From: Anaerolineae bacterium
GTDB taxonomy: Bacteria; Chloroflexota; Anaerolineae; 4572-78; J111
Reading direction: 5' to 3'
DNA length: 41,551 nucleotides
Assembly: GCA_016926805.1 (NCBI GenBank)
Contig: JAFGNV010000089.1
Coordinates: 1 to 41,551 of the forward strand
Below, one piece after another: positions 16,682 through 24,453 of this stretch; position 1 is the first letter of the stretch, and each line of letters starts with the position of its first letter. The position numbers and the translations under genes are program-made. Below the pieces are notes generated by a model. It ran no database searches and had not been told where the DNA came from. It worked only from the letters and a program-made list of their open reading frames with translations.

Positions 16682-16707
16682 ATCCTCCAGTTTCAGATTT
16701 GGAGGAT
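16682..16707 (-). promoter_or_regulatory. hairpin covering the Nudix ribosome site
   Basis: On the minus strand ATCCTCCA (16707-16700) pairs exactly with TGGAGGAT (16689-16682) over a 10-base loop. The second arm contains the ribosome site for the ATG at 16673. A TATACT (-10 like) lies at 16709-16714, so transcription may begin inside the first arm; whether the hairpin forms depends on the true start point. Confidence 0.45.
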
Positions 16708-16743
16708 AGTATAAAGATTTAAGCGGGAAATGGAAAACGCGAG

Positions 16744-16775
16744 GGGGGAATGTAGATTGCGGTCTACACTCCCCC
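16744..16775 (-). terminator. terminator-like hairpin after the VIT/vWA gene
   Basis: GGGGGAATGTAGA and TCTACACTCCCCC form 13-base arms with one mismatch, 7 bases past the stop of the minus-strand gene at 16782. A short T-run follows about 5 bases later on the minus strand. Confidence 0.55.
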
Positions 16776-16781
16776 GGTTAT

Positions 16782-19574
16782 TCACGGCCGACGCTTTGGC
16801 CGCCAGCCAATAACCAGCCCTATTAGCGATAGAGGTAACAATCCACCCAGGCAACCCAGTCCACCGGGCCTGCCGGCAGGTTCGTCGCTATCGCCGGATA
16901 ACGCCGCAGGATCTGTTTGGGCCGAGGGTGTTTCAGATGCGGACGCTTCATCTCTGACAATAATCGTCACCGGCTCGGATTCCGTTCCGCCAAGGCTGAA
17001 GGTCACTTGATATTCCCCCGGCTCTTCGTAAACATAATTAGCCGTGTAACGACGCTTAATCTCCATTCCTTCTTGCCATTCAATGCAGCTGGGGGTGGAA
17101 CTTTGGCTGATACCGTCGCCAAAATCAATGCTGGTTTCAACGCAATAGTAGTCCGGGTTATCGTCCCGCCCGCCGACCAACTCGCCGGTGAAGTTGACTT
17201 CTAACGGAGCAACCCCTTCAGCGACATCAACGGTAAGTGTGGTGTAAACTTCGCCCGCGTTGGCCGGGGGCAAAGACGTGACCGGGCCGCCGGTTGGTTC
17301 AGGTTGGGTGGAACCAGCCGGGACGTTTTCAGGGGGAGACGCTGCTGGAGCAACATATTCGTCTGGATCGCCGGCAACGGTTTCGTAGGCCGTGCCGCCA
17401 ACCACCACGATCACACGCGAGCCAAGGGCAAAGTACTTGCCCGTTTCGGGGTGAGCGTGGAGAAACTCGGAGAACTGGTTGGACGGGAAAGGTAACGGGG
17501 TGGCCGTCATCCGGGTGGGATCGAAGACGGTGTCGGTCCAGACGCCATTTTTAAGCACAAAGGCTTTGTCGCCCACGGCAGTCACCGCTGCCATCGCCGT
17601 ACCAGCCTCGCCACCGTCGCCAATGCCTGGGGTAGCCGTGGGGAGAGGCGCGGCCATGTCGGCGCCGGCCAGGCGGTTCTGTTCTACTGCTTTTTCCACG
17701 GCAGTGCTGCCGGAAACTTCAGGAGCCGGAGCTTCTTCGGCGGCCGCAACTTCTTGCTCCACAATCGCGTCCCGCCCTTCGTGACTGAGGGCCATCTCCG
17801 GCTCTTCGACCAAAAAGGAGGTGTAGGGCGTGATGATGCCGTAGCGAATGCTCAGGTTGACAATTTCATCAATGGTTTCGCGGTTTTCGCCGTGCAGCCG
17901 GATCTGGTTAAGCAGGTGGCCCACTTTGCGGGTGGCCCACAAGCGCGGAATGAAATCGGCGCTCTGGCTATGCTGGCGGTCGGTGGCAAAATACAGATCG
18001 TCAAACGTAAACGATCGGCTGCGGCCATTGACTTCGCCAGTCAAACTGATGGTAGCCGGACCGCCCTCGCGGTAGCGCCCGGCGATAATTAACTGGGTTC
18101 CGGCAAACAGGTCGGGCAAAGGATAAGGGTAGTTATCTTCAATGCGGACCCCGTCTACATCCAGTTGGATGTCGGCCAGCACCGGGGTGCTGACTTTGGC
18201 GTAAAACGCGCTGACCTGCTCGTCGACTCGCTCGCCAGGGCGAACGTAGGCGCTGGCGCCGCGCTGCTCCTGGGCCAGCGTGTCGAGCAGCACCGTGTCC
18301 ACATCGTCGCCCACGCCAAAGGGGAAGACGCGCAGGTTGCTGCTCGCGGCCTGGTCAACGTTGTTGAGGATGAGCGGCGTTTCGACCACCCCGCTGGTAG
18401 GCAGGCCGTCGGTCAAAAAGATGATGATGGTGGGGCGTTGTTGGTCGGCGCTGGTAATGGCCTCCAGCAGGGCGCGGTTGATGTCGGTGCTGCCTTCGGC
18501 GCGGAGGCTGTCCACAAAGCGTCGGGCCTCGGGGACCGCGGAAAGCGGTTCGGTACGGTTGGAAAAGGCGCGCAGGCCGGTACTAAAGGCGATAATGTTG
18601 AGGCGGTCGCCCTGATTCAGGTGATCCAGCACGTATTTGAGGGCGTCGCGGGCCTGCTCCATTTTTTCGCCTTCCATCGAGCCGGAGGTGTCGAGCACCA
18701 GGATGACGTCCTTTTCTACCACCTGTTCGGCGTCCACATTGGGGGCGACGAGCAAGACAAAGAAACCGTCCTCGTCGCGTTCTTTTAAACTTAGCAGGTT
18801 GACGCCCACATCCTCCGACGAGATGGTGTAGTACAGACTGAAATCGGTGGTGGGCAGCACATCGTAATCCTCCCAACCAATCAGGGCGCGATAGCGACCG
18901 TCGCGGTCGATGCTGGCGGGATGGCTGGGTGAGTAAATGGCCTTGATGGGATCGCGGGAGGTAAGGTCAACCGTGACCGCCACGTTCTCCAACGGTTTGC
19001 CGGAAAAACGTTCGGTGCTGAGGGGGTAAACGTAACGCACCAGACCGTTGTCTACCGGCAGCAGTTCGGCGTATTCTATCTCGATACGGCGGGTGTCACC
19101 CGGATCGATGGGGAAAATACTGGCCTGGAACAGGTCGCGGCCCACGTATTCCAGCAAAGCCGGGTCCAGGCGACGGCGGACGATGTCGTCGTAGATGCGG
19201 CGGGCTTCTTCTTTGGTGTAGAGTTGGCCAGTCACTTTTTCGCCGTTGACCCACATGGCAAACTCGCTGATGGCGGCGTCTTCGGGCAGGGGAAAGATGT
19301 AAGTGCCTTCCAGCGACCAGGGGCTGTCGTTGCGGAAAACCTGGTCAATGCGGGTGGTGGCCACCTGGTTGTCGATGGTCACGTTGACCCGGTGGTATTC
19401 CACGGTCAGGTAGGGCACTTCGTGGGGCGGGGGCGGCGGCACCGGGCAGTCGATGCAGATGGGGGGTTCGGGGATGATGATGCCATCGGCCAGGACGGGC
19501 GTTGGGGTCAGGGCCAAACTTGAAATCAGGGTCAAGACTAAAAGGGTGACCGTAACTATGATGATGCGTTTCAT
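16782..19574 (-). CDS. secreted VIT/vWA-domain protein with PKD domain and C-terminal anchor
   Basis: 930 aa. Signal peptide at 1-29, VIT domain at about 50-175, and vWA domain at about 285-460 with MIDAS motif DTSGS and later TDGLP. This is the domain order of inter-alpha-trypsin-inhibitor heavy chains. A PKD-like domain lies at about 790-885 (GEYQVTFSLGG), then a low-complexity stretch and a C-terminal hydrophobic helix followed by RPKRRP, which should keep it in the membrane with the domains outside. It probably binds a surface partner via metal; the partner is unknown. The start has GGAGG 11 bases upstream. The gene appears to be a single unit with its own terminator-like hairpin. Confidence 0.9.
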   Translation of the reverse strand: MKRIIIVTVTLLVLTLISSLALTPTPVLADGIIIPEPPICIDCPVPPPPPHEVPYLTVEYHRVNVTIDNQVATTRIDQVFRNDSPWSLEGTYIFPLPEDAAISEFAMWVNGEKVTGQLYTKEEARRIYDDIVRRRLDPALLEYVGRDLFQASIFPIDPGDTRRIEIEYAELLPVDNGLVRYVYPLSTERFSGKPLENVAVTVDLTSRDPIKAIYSPSHPASIDRDGRYRALIGWEDYDVLPTTDFSLYYTISSEDVGVNLLSLKERDEDGFFVLLVAPNVDAEQVVEKDVILVLDTSGSMEGEKMEQARDALKYVLDHLNQGDRLNIIAFSTGLRAFSNRTEPLSAVPEARRFVDSLRAEGSTDINRALLEAITSADQQRPTIIIFLTDGLPTSGVVETPLILNNVDQAASSNLRVFPFGVGDDVDTVLLDTLAQEQRGASAYVRPGERVDEQVSAFYAKVSTPVLADIQLDVDGVRIEDNYPYPLPDLFAGTQLIIAGRYREGGPATISLTGEVNGRSRSFTFDDLYFATDRQHSQSADFIPRLWATRKVGHLLNQIRLHGENRETIDEIVNLSIRYGIITPYTSFLVEEPEMALSHEGRDAIVEQEVAAAEEAPAPEVSGSTAVEKAVEQNRLAGADMAAPLPTATPGIGDGGEAGTAMAAVTAVGDKAFVLKNGVWTDTVFDPTRMTATPLPFPSNQFSEFLHAHPETGKYFALGSRVIVVVGGTAYETVAGDPDEYVAPAASPPENVPAGSTQPEPTGGPVTSLPPANAGEVYTTLTVDVAEGVAPLEVNFTGELVGGRDDNPDYYCVETSIDFGDGISQSSTPSCIEWQEGMEIKRRYTANYVYEEPGEYQVTFSLGGTESEPVTIIVRDEASASETPSAQTDPAALSGDSDEPAGRPGGLGCLGGLLPLSLIGLVIGWRPKRRP

Positions 19575-19717
19575 GGGTATGATCCTCCATTGGTTGGATT
19601 ATGGTTCTGGGTATAAGACGCTAAAGGATGAAGTTTGGTTCCCAACAATGAGGACATTCCGCTGGCTTGGCTGGGGACATTATTCGTACGATGTAATTTT
19701 TCAACGAACGTGGTAGC

Positions 19718-20518
19718 TCATCCGCTGCCGTTGAAGAACCGGGCGACACTATCCAGCGGAACCGGCGCAGTTAGATCAATGGTCATGGGGACCACGGCCA
19801 CTTGTTTATCCACGGCAAAAACATGAATATCGGATCCCAGTTCTAGCGTATCCAGGTCGATATAGACTCGGTAATCGGCCCCGGTCTGTTCATCCCGTTC
19901 TTTGATCGGCTCAAAGTATCGTTGGCGGGAGATAGCGGCGCTGCGCCAGGGTGTGTGGGGGGTGGCCGTGGCCGGGACGTCGATTTTCAACAGATCGACC
20001 CTGGGTGGCAGGCCGTGTTTGAGGGTTTGCTGGGCAAAATAGCGGGTAAAATGGGCCGCTGTGCTAAAATCGATTTCCTGGCTATGCGTCAGATAAAATT
20101 CTTGCGGCGTGCCCAGGCTGACGGCCAGAGCGGGAATGTTGGCGCTGGCCGCTTCAATGGCTGCACCCACCGTACCCGAGGCGGTGATGCCCGACCCCAC
20201 ATTTTCGCCGTAATTGATGCCGCTGATGCAAAGATCGGGGAGACGTTGGGCCAGAGCGACTAGGGCCATCACCACGGCCTGAGCCGGAGATACATTGGCT
20301 TTGAAGGCAGGATGTTTTGTGCCGTTGAGAGCGATTTCAATCGGCTGGATGGTAGTATCGGCTTGTAATAAGAAACTACGCCCCGCTCCGCTTTGTTGAA
20401 ACGTTGGCGCCATAATCAGTAGATCACCCAAATCTGCCACTGCCTCCGCCGCAGCGCGCAGACCAGGCGAGTCGATCCCGTCGTCGTTGGTGACCAAGAT
20501 GAAAGGGCGATTAGCCAT
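19718..20518 (-). CDS. surE: 5'-nucleotidase SurE
   Basis: About 266 aa with the SurE metal-site motif LVTNDDGID near the N-terminus, then APTFQQSGAG and INYGENVGSGITASGTVGAA. SurE removes phosphate from nucleoside 5'- and 3'-monophosphates in the cytoplasm and is metal-dependent. The ATG at 20518 is preceded by GAGGAG; the longer frame to 20557 has no support. Confidence 0.95.
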   Translation of the reverse strand: MANRPFILVTNDDGIDSPGLRAAAEAVADLGDLLIMAPTFQQSGAGRSFLLQADTTIQPIEIALNGTKHPAFKANVSPAQAVVMALVALAQRLPDLCISGINYGENVGSGITASGTVGAAIEAASANIPALAVSLGTPQEFYLTHSQEIDFSTAAHFTRYFAQQTLKHGLPPRVDLLKIDVPATATPHTPWRSAAISRQRYFEPIKERDEQTGADYRVYIDLDTLELGSDIHVFAVDKQVAVVPMTIDLTAPVPLDSVARFFNGSG

Positions 20519-20594
20519 AACAAACTCCTCACGCAGATCAGCAAAATTGATGAACACCTTAATTATAGCCTTGCCCGGTAAGATTAAGAAAAAT

Positions 20595-20639
20595 TGTCGT
20601 TCAAGCGACAGCCCCCATTCTCAGGATGCCCTGGGGCTT
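20595..20639 (-). terminator. terminator after the GH106-like gene
   Basis: On the minus strand, after the stop at 20645, a GCCCC/GGGGC hairpin is followed by TGTCG-loop-CGACA (20610-20595) and then a TTTTT run. Confidence 0.5.
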
Positions 20640-20644
20640 CATCG

Positions 20645-23533
20645 TCAAGTCTCTGCCTTGCCAGAAAGCTCCACATCTCGATAGGTGTGGCTCTGGTAAT
20701 CGAACCACTGCCCCTCAAACGAGCGGATTAAGGTGGTGTACACTCTGGTCTTGAGGATATTTTCCCCGGTTACCAGATGATGGGCTGATAATTTGACGCA
20801 ACGCGGCTGCCAGAGAACCGGCTGGTATGGACTACCGTTGACCGACACTTCTGTTGCTTCGTGAAACGGACCATCATACTCAAATTGCAGCAGCACGTGA
20901 GCGGCGGCGGGGATTTCCGCCAGTTCAAACCGGGTGGTGTACCGGATGACACCCGCAAAATATGGTATCAAGTTTTCTTGGTATTGTTCAAAATCCCCGC
21001 TACGCTCGCGGGGCCCCAGGCGCACGGGGTTAAGGGTCACGCCAAAATCACCGGCCAGATAAAGGGGATTCAACAGCCCGCCATCGAGTCGATCCGTTAG
21101 CACCTCCACGTGGAGGGTGTTTTCGCCCTGGTGGAGCAACGCCGTAATCTCAACACCCAAGCTGCCTCTCACGTGGGCGGTGGCCGGTTTCAAATGAGCC
21201 GGTTTGATAGGGCCGTATCCATTTACGTAAATTGCCCACTTACCTACAATGGAGCCAGGTTCCATAATCAGATGGACCGGGCCGGGGTAAGCGCACACAA
21301 AGGAATACTGATACCGCACGTGCAATTCCGGCAACTCCAGTTCGGGGACATGGCCGAAGTGCCGTTTAAAAACAGGGCTGAACCGGAATTGTCCATAAGC
21401 CAGTTGTTCCGCCAACGGGATAGCCGGGACGACTTTTTCCGGCCCCGGTTCACCATCCTCAGCCAACAGGGCCATGCGCCAGAGATACATCCGCAGCAGG
21501 TTTTCGTTTTCCAATTCCAGTTCTGCCGGGCCGCTTACTCTGACCTTGATCCGGGGGATGGCTGGCGCAGGCTCACCCGCTTCTACCGCTTCCACTACCA
21601 ACGATTCAAATGGGGCCATCTGCCGCAGATATTGCCCGCCTTCTTTTCTCAGCAAAACTGGCCCGTCGGGGTCCAGCGGTATCTCCGCCAGTTGGTCGTT
21701 GGTCTTGAGTTGAACGTCCAAGCTTTCGGCGCTGGTGTTCAGGGCAAACCAGAACTGCCTGTCTCCGGCGACGCGTTTTGCTACCAGAATTTCACCTGCT
21801 TCCCGGCCGTCCACTTGCAGTTTCAGGCTGGGTTGAATCAGGCTTAATAGCTCCTCTTTTAAGGTGTCAAGTTCTAAGGGGCGCCGGGCCAACACCACCT
21901 TACCGTCTGCCGCTTCAAACGCCGCCAGCCAGATTTGTAACGGCTCTTCTACCACCTGCATCGGCGGCACCATCACCACCCTGGCGGCAATATCCGCCAC
22001 CCGAACGCGCCCTTCTTCGATTCGCCCTTCTTTCAGAATGTCGGTATCTACCATGTGGAAATCCAGATGGTTTTCCAACAACAGCCACAAGAGGGACTCG
22101 TAGGCAGCCAAGTCTTCGGCGGTGGGTAAACCGCTGGTGGGGTCCACCACCAGTATTTCGGCGTCGAGATAGGTGTCTTCAAATAACTGCCTGATCCGCT
22201 CGAGCCGCTGTGACAGGTGGCCAAACAGCGGCCAAAAGGGCATCTGGAAGAAGAAGGTGGGGGGCGCGTCGTGTTTTTTCAGGGCGTGGGTGCTGTAAAA
22301 GAAGCCGTGGGGTACCAGATATTTGATTCCGGCCAGTAGCAGCGCTTCGGCCACAAACTTGGCATCCTGCAAGGTTGCACTCCAGCCGGTGCTGTGATAA
22401 CACTCGCACAGCGCGCCGGTTTTGCCGTAAAAGTAGGCCGCCGAGGCCGTGGCTTTGGCGTTACCACGCAAATGCCGCCCAAAGATGTCCAGCCGGGCGC
22501 CGACCTTGGTATGGCCTGGCTCGCAGCCGGGAAGGTCCATGTATTTCAGTTGCGCCATCCGCAGCGACGGTTTCTCGCCGGAATAAGCCAGGCCATGCGC
22601 TCGGCACCAGGCGGCCAGCGGCGCCTCAAAAGATCGGCAGAACAGACGGTACTTGAGCCGGTATAAATCGTAGGCAACGCGAAGGTGGTCTGGATGCGTG
22701 GGGTCCTGCAAGGCGGGCAGGAACTCCGCCAGGTTGTAGTCATACGCCTCTCGAAAAGCATCGGGCAGCCCATCCGACCAGGTGGGCGAGGTTTCGTCCA
22801 CAAAGATGGAGATAATTTGCCGGCCAAACTCGTCTCCATAATGCCGGTAGTATCGTTCGTGGGTCAGGTTGACAAAGCGGGTAACGGCCTCCGGGTTCAA
22901 CACGTCCACAAAATGATGCCAGTACTTAAAGTGATGCACTTCGGTCTGAACCGAGACAAAGAGCCGGTGCGGTTGATCGGGCAGGGTCACCGCCAGAGTG
23001 GGTGTTGGTTCGCTGGCAAAGTACCGTTTCTGATTGTAGGTGGTCAGGCCGGTTTCAATATACGAATCAGCGGCCAGAACCATACCCACGTGTTCTCTCA
23101 GGTCTATTCCCCGTTCCCAATCCGGCTGCCCGTTTTGGAGGGGATAGGCCACACAAGATAAAATTTTACCCGGCGGCAACGTGAGTCTTACCCGGCCACC
23201 CTCAACGTCGTGGGTCTCCTGCACTAGGTCGGTGGCATAATACTGCGGGCAGCCCAGGACCACCTCGCCGCCTGCGATGCCGCTGGGGTAAGGGTACTCG
23301 TCGTACAGGTGAACCACCAACTGGTGTTCCCTGGCGGCGGCTATGGCCACCTCTACCATTTCAAAAAAGGAGGCCGACAGGTACGGCTGCTGCAATCCCT
23401 GGCGCGGATGGATAAAAAAGCCCTTTACCCCCTGCGCCGCCATCTGCGCCACCTGCCAACGAATCTCGTCTGCGGTGAGCACATCGTTCCAAAACCAGAA
23501 AGGATAGAAGCCCATCGGGCAATTATTTGACAT
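20645..23533 (-). CDS. large glycoside hydrolase, GH106-like (probable alpha-L-rhamnosidase family)
   Basis: About 962 aa, no signal peptide. The N-terminus (FWFWNDVLTADEI, GVKGFFIHPRQG, VHLYDEYPYPSGIAGG) is typical of the PF17132/GH106-like family, whose known members are alpha-L-rhamnosidases; there is a barrel followed by beta domains, ending in a galactose-binding-like fold with W-rich motifs. Catalytic residues were not assigned. I chose the ATG at 23533 (MSNNCPMG); the frame goes on to 23680 but that part is made of a palindromic repeat. Being intracellular, it would act on imported oligosaccharides. Confidence 0.8.
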   Translation of the reverse strand: MSNNCPMGFYPFWFWNDVLTADEIRWQVAQMAAQGVKGFFIHPRQGLQQPYLSASFFEMVEVAIAAAREHQLVVHLYDEYPYPSGIAGGEVVLGCPQYYATDLVQETHDVEGGRVRLTLPPGKILSCVAYPLQNGQPDWERGIDLREHVGMVLAADSYIETGLTTYNQKRYFASEPTPTLAVTLPDQPHRLFVSVQTEVHHFKYWHHFVDVLNPEAVTRFVNLTHERYYRHYGDEFGRQIISIFVDETSPTWSDGLPDAFREAYDYNLAEFLPALQDPTHPDHLRVAYDLYRLKYRLFCRSFEAPLAAWCRAHGLAYSGEKPSLRMAQLKYMDLPGCEPGHTKVGARLDIFGRHLRGNAKATASAAYFYGKTGALCECYHSTGWSATLQDAKFVAEALLLAGIKYLVPHGFFYSTHALKKHDAPPTFFFQMPFWPLFGHLSQRLERIRQLFEDTYLDAEILVVDPTSGLPTAEDLAAYESLLWLLLENHLDFHMVDTDILKEGRIEEGRVRVADIAARVVMVPPMQVVEEPLQIWLAAFEAADGKVVLARRPLELDTLKEELLSLIQPSLKLQVDGREAGEILVAKRVAGDRQFWFALNTSAESLDVQLKTNDQLAEIPLDPDGPVLLRKEGGQYLRQMAPFESLVVEAVEAGEPAPAIPRIKVRVSGPAELELENENLLRMYLWRMALLAEDGEPGPEKVVPAIPLAEQLAYGQFRFSPVFKRHFGHVPELELPELHVRYQYSFVCAYPGPVHLIMEPGSIVGKWAIYVNGYGPIKPAHLKPATAHVRGSLGVEITALLHQGENTLHVEVLTDRLDGGLLNPLYLAGDFGVTLNPVRLGPRERSGDFEQYQENLIPYFAGVIRYTTRFELAEIPAAAHVLLQFEYDGPFHEATEVSVNGSPYQPVLWQPRCVKLSAHHLVTGENILKTRVYTTLIRSFEGQWFDYQSHTYRDVELSGKAET

Positions 23534-23618
23534 GGTTTCTGTATTCCTGATGTTGCCCCGGCTCACTCGCTGCCGGACCAACAATACACGGGGTCTGACC
23601 CAATTTTCTGGCCATAGG

Positions 23619-23647
23619 GTAGGGACAGGACATTGTCCTGTCCCTAC
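23619..23647. repeat. 29-bp palindromic repeat, copy 1
   Basis: GTAGGGACAGGACA, one T, then TGTCCTGTCCCTAC: two 14-base perfect arms. It is identical to 34972-35000. Around it, 23590-23685 shows a further imperfect inverted repeat (a GGGGT..CCCAATTTT half and its reverse), so this is a compound element. Confidence 0.85.
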
Positions 23648-23824
23648 TGCCAAAATTTTGGGACGCACCCCAATACACACTCCACCATTGACCTTCCCAG
23701 GTTAGCATATTAACTTCAATCTGGCAACCACCCTGTGCCTTTTTGTAACCACTAACCACGTTTTGAGTTGTTCATATAACCAACAGCCTGTTCATTCTGG
23801 CGCACAATTGTGGGAACCAGCAAT

Positions 23825-23853
23825 TTGACAAATCAAATCTTTAATCCTATTCT
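23825..23853 (+). promoter_or_regulatory. promoter of the riboswitch-controlled operon
   Basis: TTGACA (23825-23830), 17 bases, TATTCT (23848-23853). The predicted start, near 23860, lies just before the first riboswitch stem. A small palindrome CACAATTGTG (23803-23812) lies upstream. Confidence 0.65.
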
Positions 23854-23875
23854 ACGGATCAACTGAATAGTATAA

Positions 23876-24108
23876 GCAACTGAGGTCCCTGCTGCCCCGG
23901 ATGGCACAGGGGGAAATGGCGAAGTCGGTGGCGCGTATGGATGTTGTTTTTTGACAACACCAAACGCGGAGTCCGGCGCTGTCCCGCAACTGTAAGGTAA
24001 TTAATGGTGAATTGTGAACGGTTAATGATTACTGGTTAATCATTAAACAATTAATAATTCACAATCACAATTAATTAATTATCAAGCCAGGACGCCCGCC
24101 TGAGTTGC
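23876..24108 (+). promoter_or_regulatory. cobalamin (B12) riboswitch aptamer
   Basis: P1 is formed by GCAACTGAGG (23876-23885) and CCTGAGTTGC (24099-24108), 9 of 10 paired. Inside are GGGGGAAATGGCGAAG, GAGTCCGGCGCTGTCCCGC followed by AACTGTAA (near 23970-23995) and the B12 box AAGCCAGGACGCCCGCC (24084-24100), all in the canonical order. There is an extra hairpin (GCGCG/CGCG stem, 23931-23968) and a palindromic insert after CTGTAA. Binding of adenosyl- or methylcobalamin should lower expression of the genes downstream. Confidence 0.92.
23998..24081. repeat. AT-rich palindromic repeat inserted in the riboswitch arm
   Basis: Outer arms TAATTAAT (23998-24005) and ATTAATTA (24074-24081); inner arms TTAATGATTA (24022-24031) and TAATCATTAA (24037-24046). 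The sequence between them is partly self-complementary (GAATTGTGAA against TTCACAATC). It sits exactly between the conserved CTGTAA and AGCCAGGA, in a variable peripheral arm of the riboswitch. Confidence 0.75.
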
Positions 24109-24200
24109 GCATTACGATCCTTCGCGGTAAAAGGGTGTGGTGCAGTAACTCAAGTCAACCGGAAGTGATTTTTCGGTAGTTTGGATAGCTGTAAATTACA

Positions 24201-24229
24201 CCCCTTGCTCACGCAAGGGGTTTTTGTTT
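24201..24229 (+). terminator. riboswitch terminator (expression platform)
   Basis: CCCCTTGC (24201-24208) pairs exactly with GCAAGGGG (24213-24220), loop TCAC, then TTTTTGTTT. AAGGGTGT (24131-24138) could pair with ACACCCCTT (24198-24206, one bulge) and act as antiterminator. This indicates B12-dependent premature termination. Confidence 0.88.
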
Positions 24230-24297
24230 GGGAGTTGCTTCCTCGCCCTCGCGTTGGTGAATTGTTGCTATTTTGCGCGAGACGAAAGGAGCAACCG

Positions 24298-24366
24298 ATG
24301 GCACTCAGGATTTTTCTGCAACTTCTGCTGGTTTTCAACGAGCGAAGTCCTCCCTTCATTTCTTGA
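24298..24366 (+). CDS. possible 22-aa leader peptide
   Basis: ATG at 24298 has a strong AAAGGAG 7 bases upstream and opens a 22-residue frame (starts MALRIFLQLLLVFNERS). It lies between the riboswitch terminator and the first secreted-protein gene. It could be a leader peptide or the remains of a lost gene; no family match. Confidence 0.35.
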   Translation: MALRIFLQLLLVFNERSPPFIS

Positions 24367-24453
24367 CGATTTTCGACTATTTGTTTTTTGGTGGTAGCTT
24401 GGCTTTTGCATCACTCAACAATATTAAGAATAGTCTGAAATGGAGGTTTTTTA

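Noticed and set aside
18165..18788. 207-codon plus-strand frame
   Set aside because: Antisense shadow of the vWA region; Gly/Val/His-rich as typical for such shadows.
21110..21847. 245-codon plus-strand frame
   Set aside because: Antisense shadow of the GH106-like gene; low-complexity product with no start signal.
23534..23680. N-terminal extension of the GH106-like protein
   Set aside because: The extra 49 codons run through a palindromic repeat; the ATG at 23533 gives the family-like start.
24150..24359. 69-codon minus-strand frame over the riboswitch platform
   Set aside because: Covers the terminator hairpin; no start signal.
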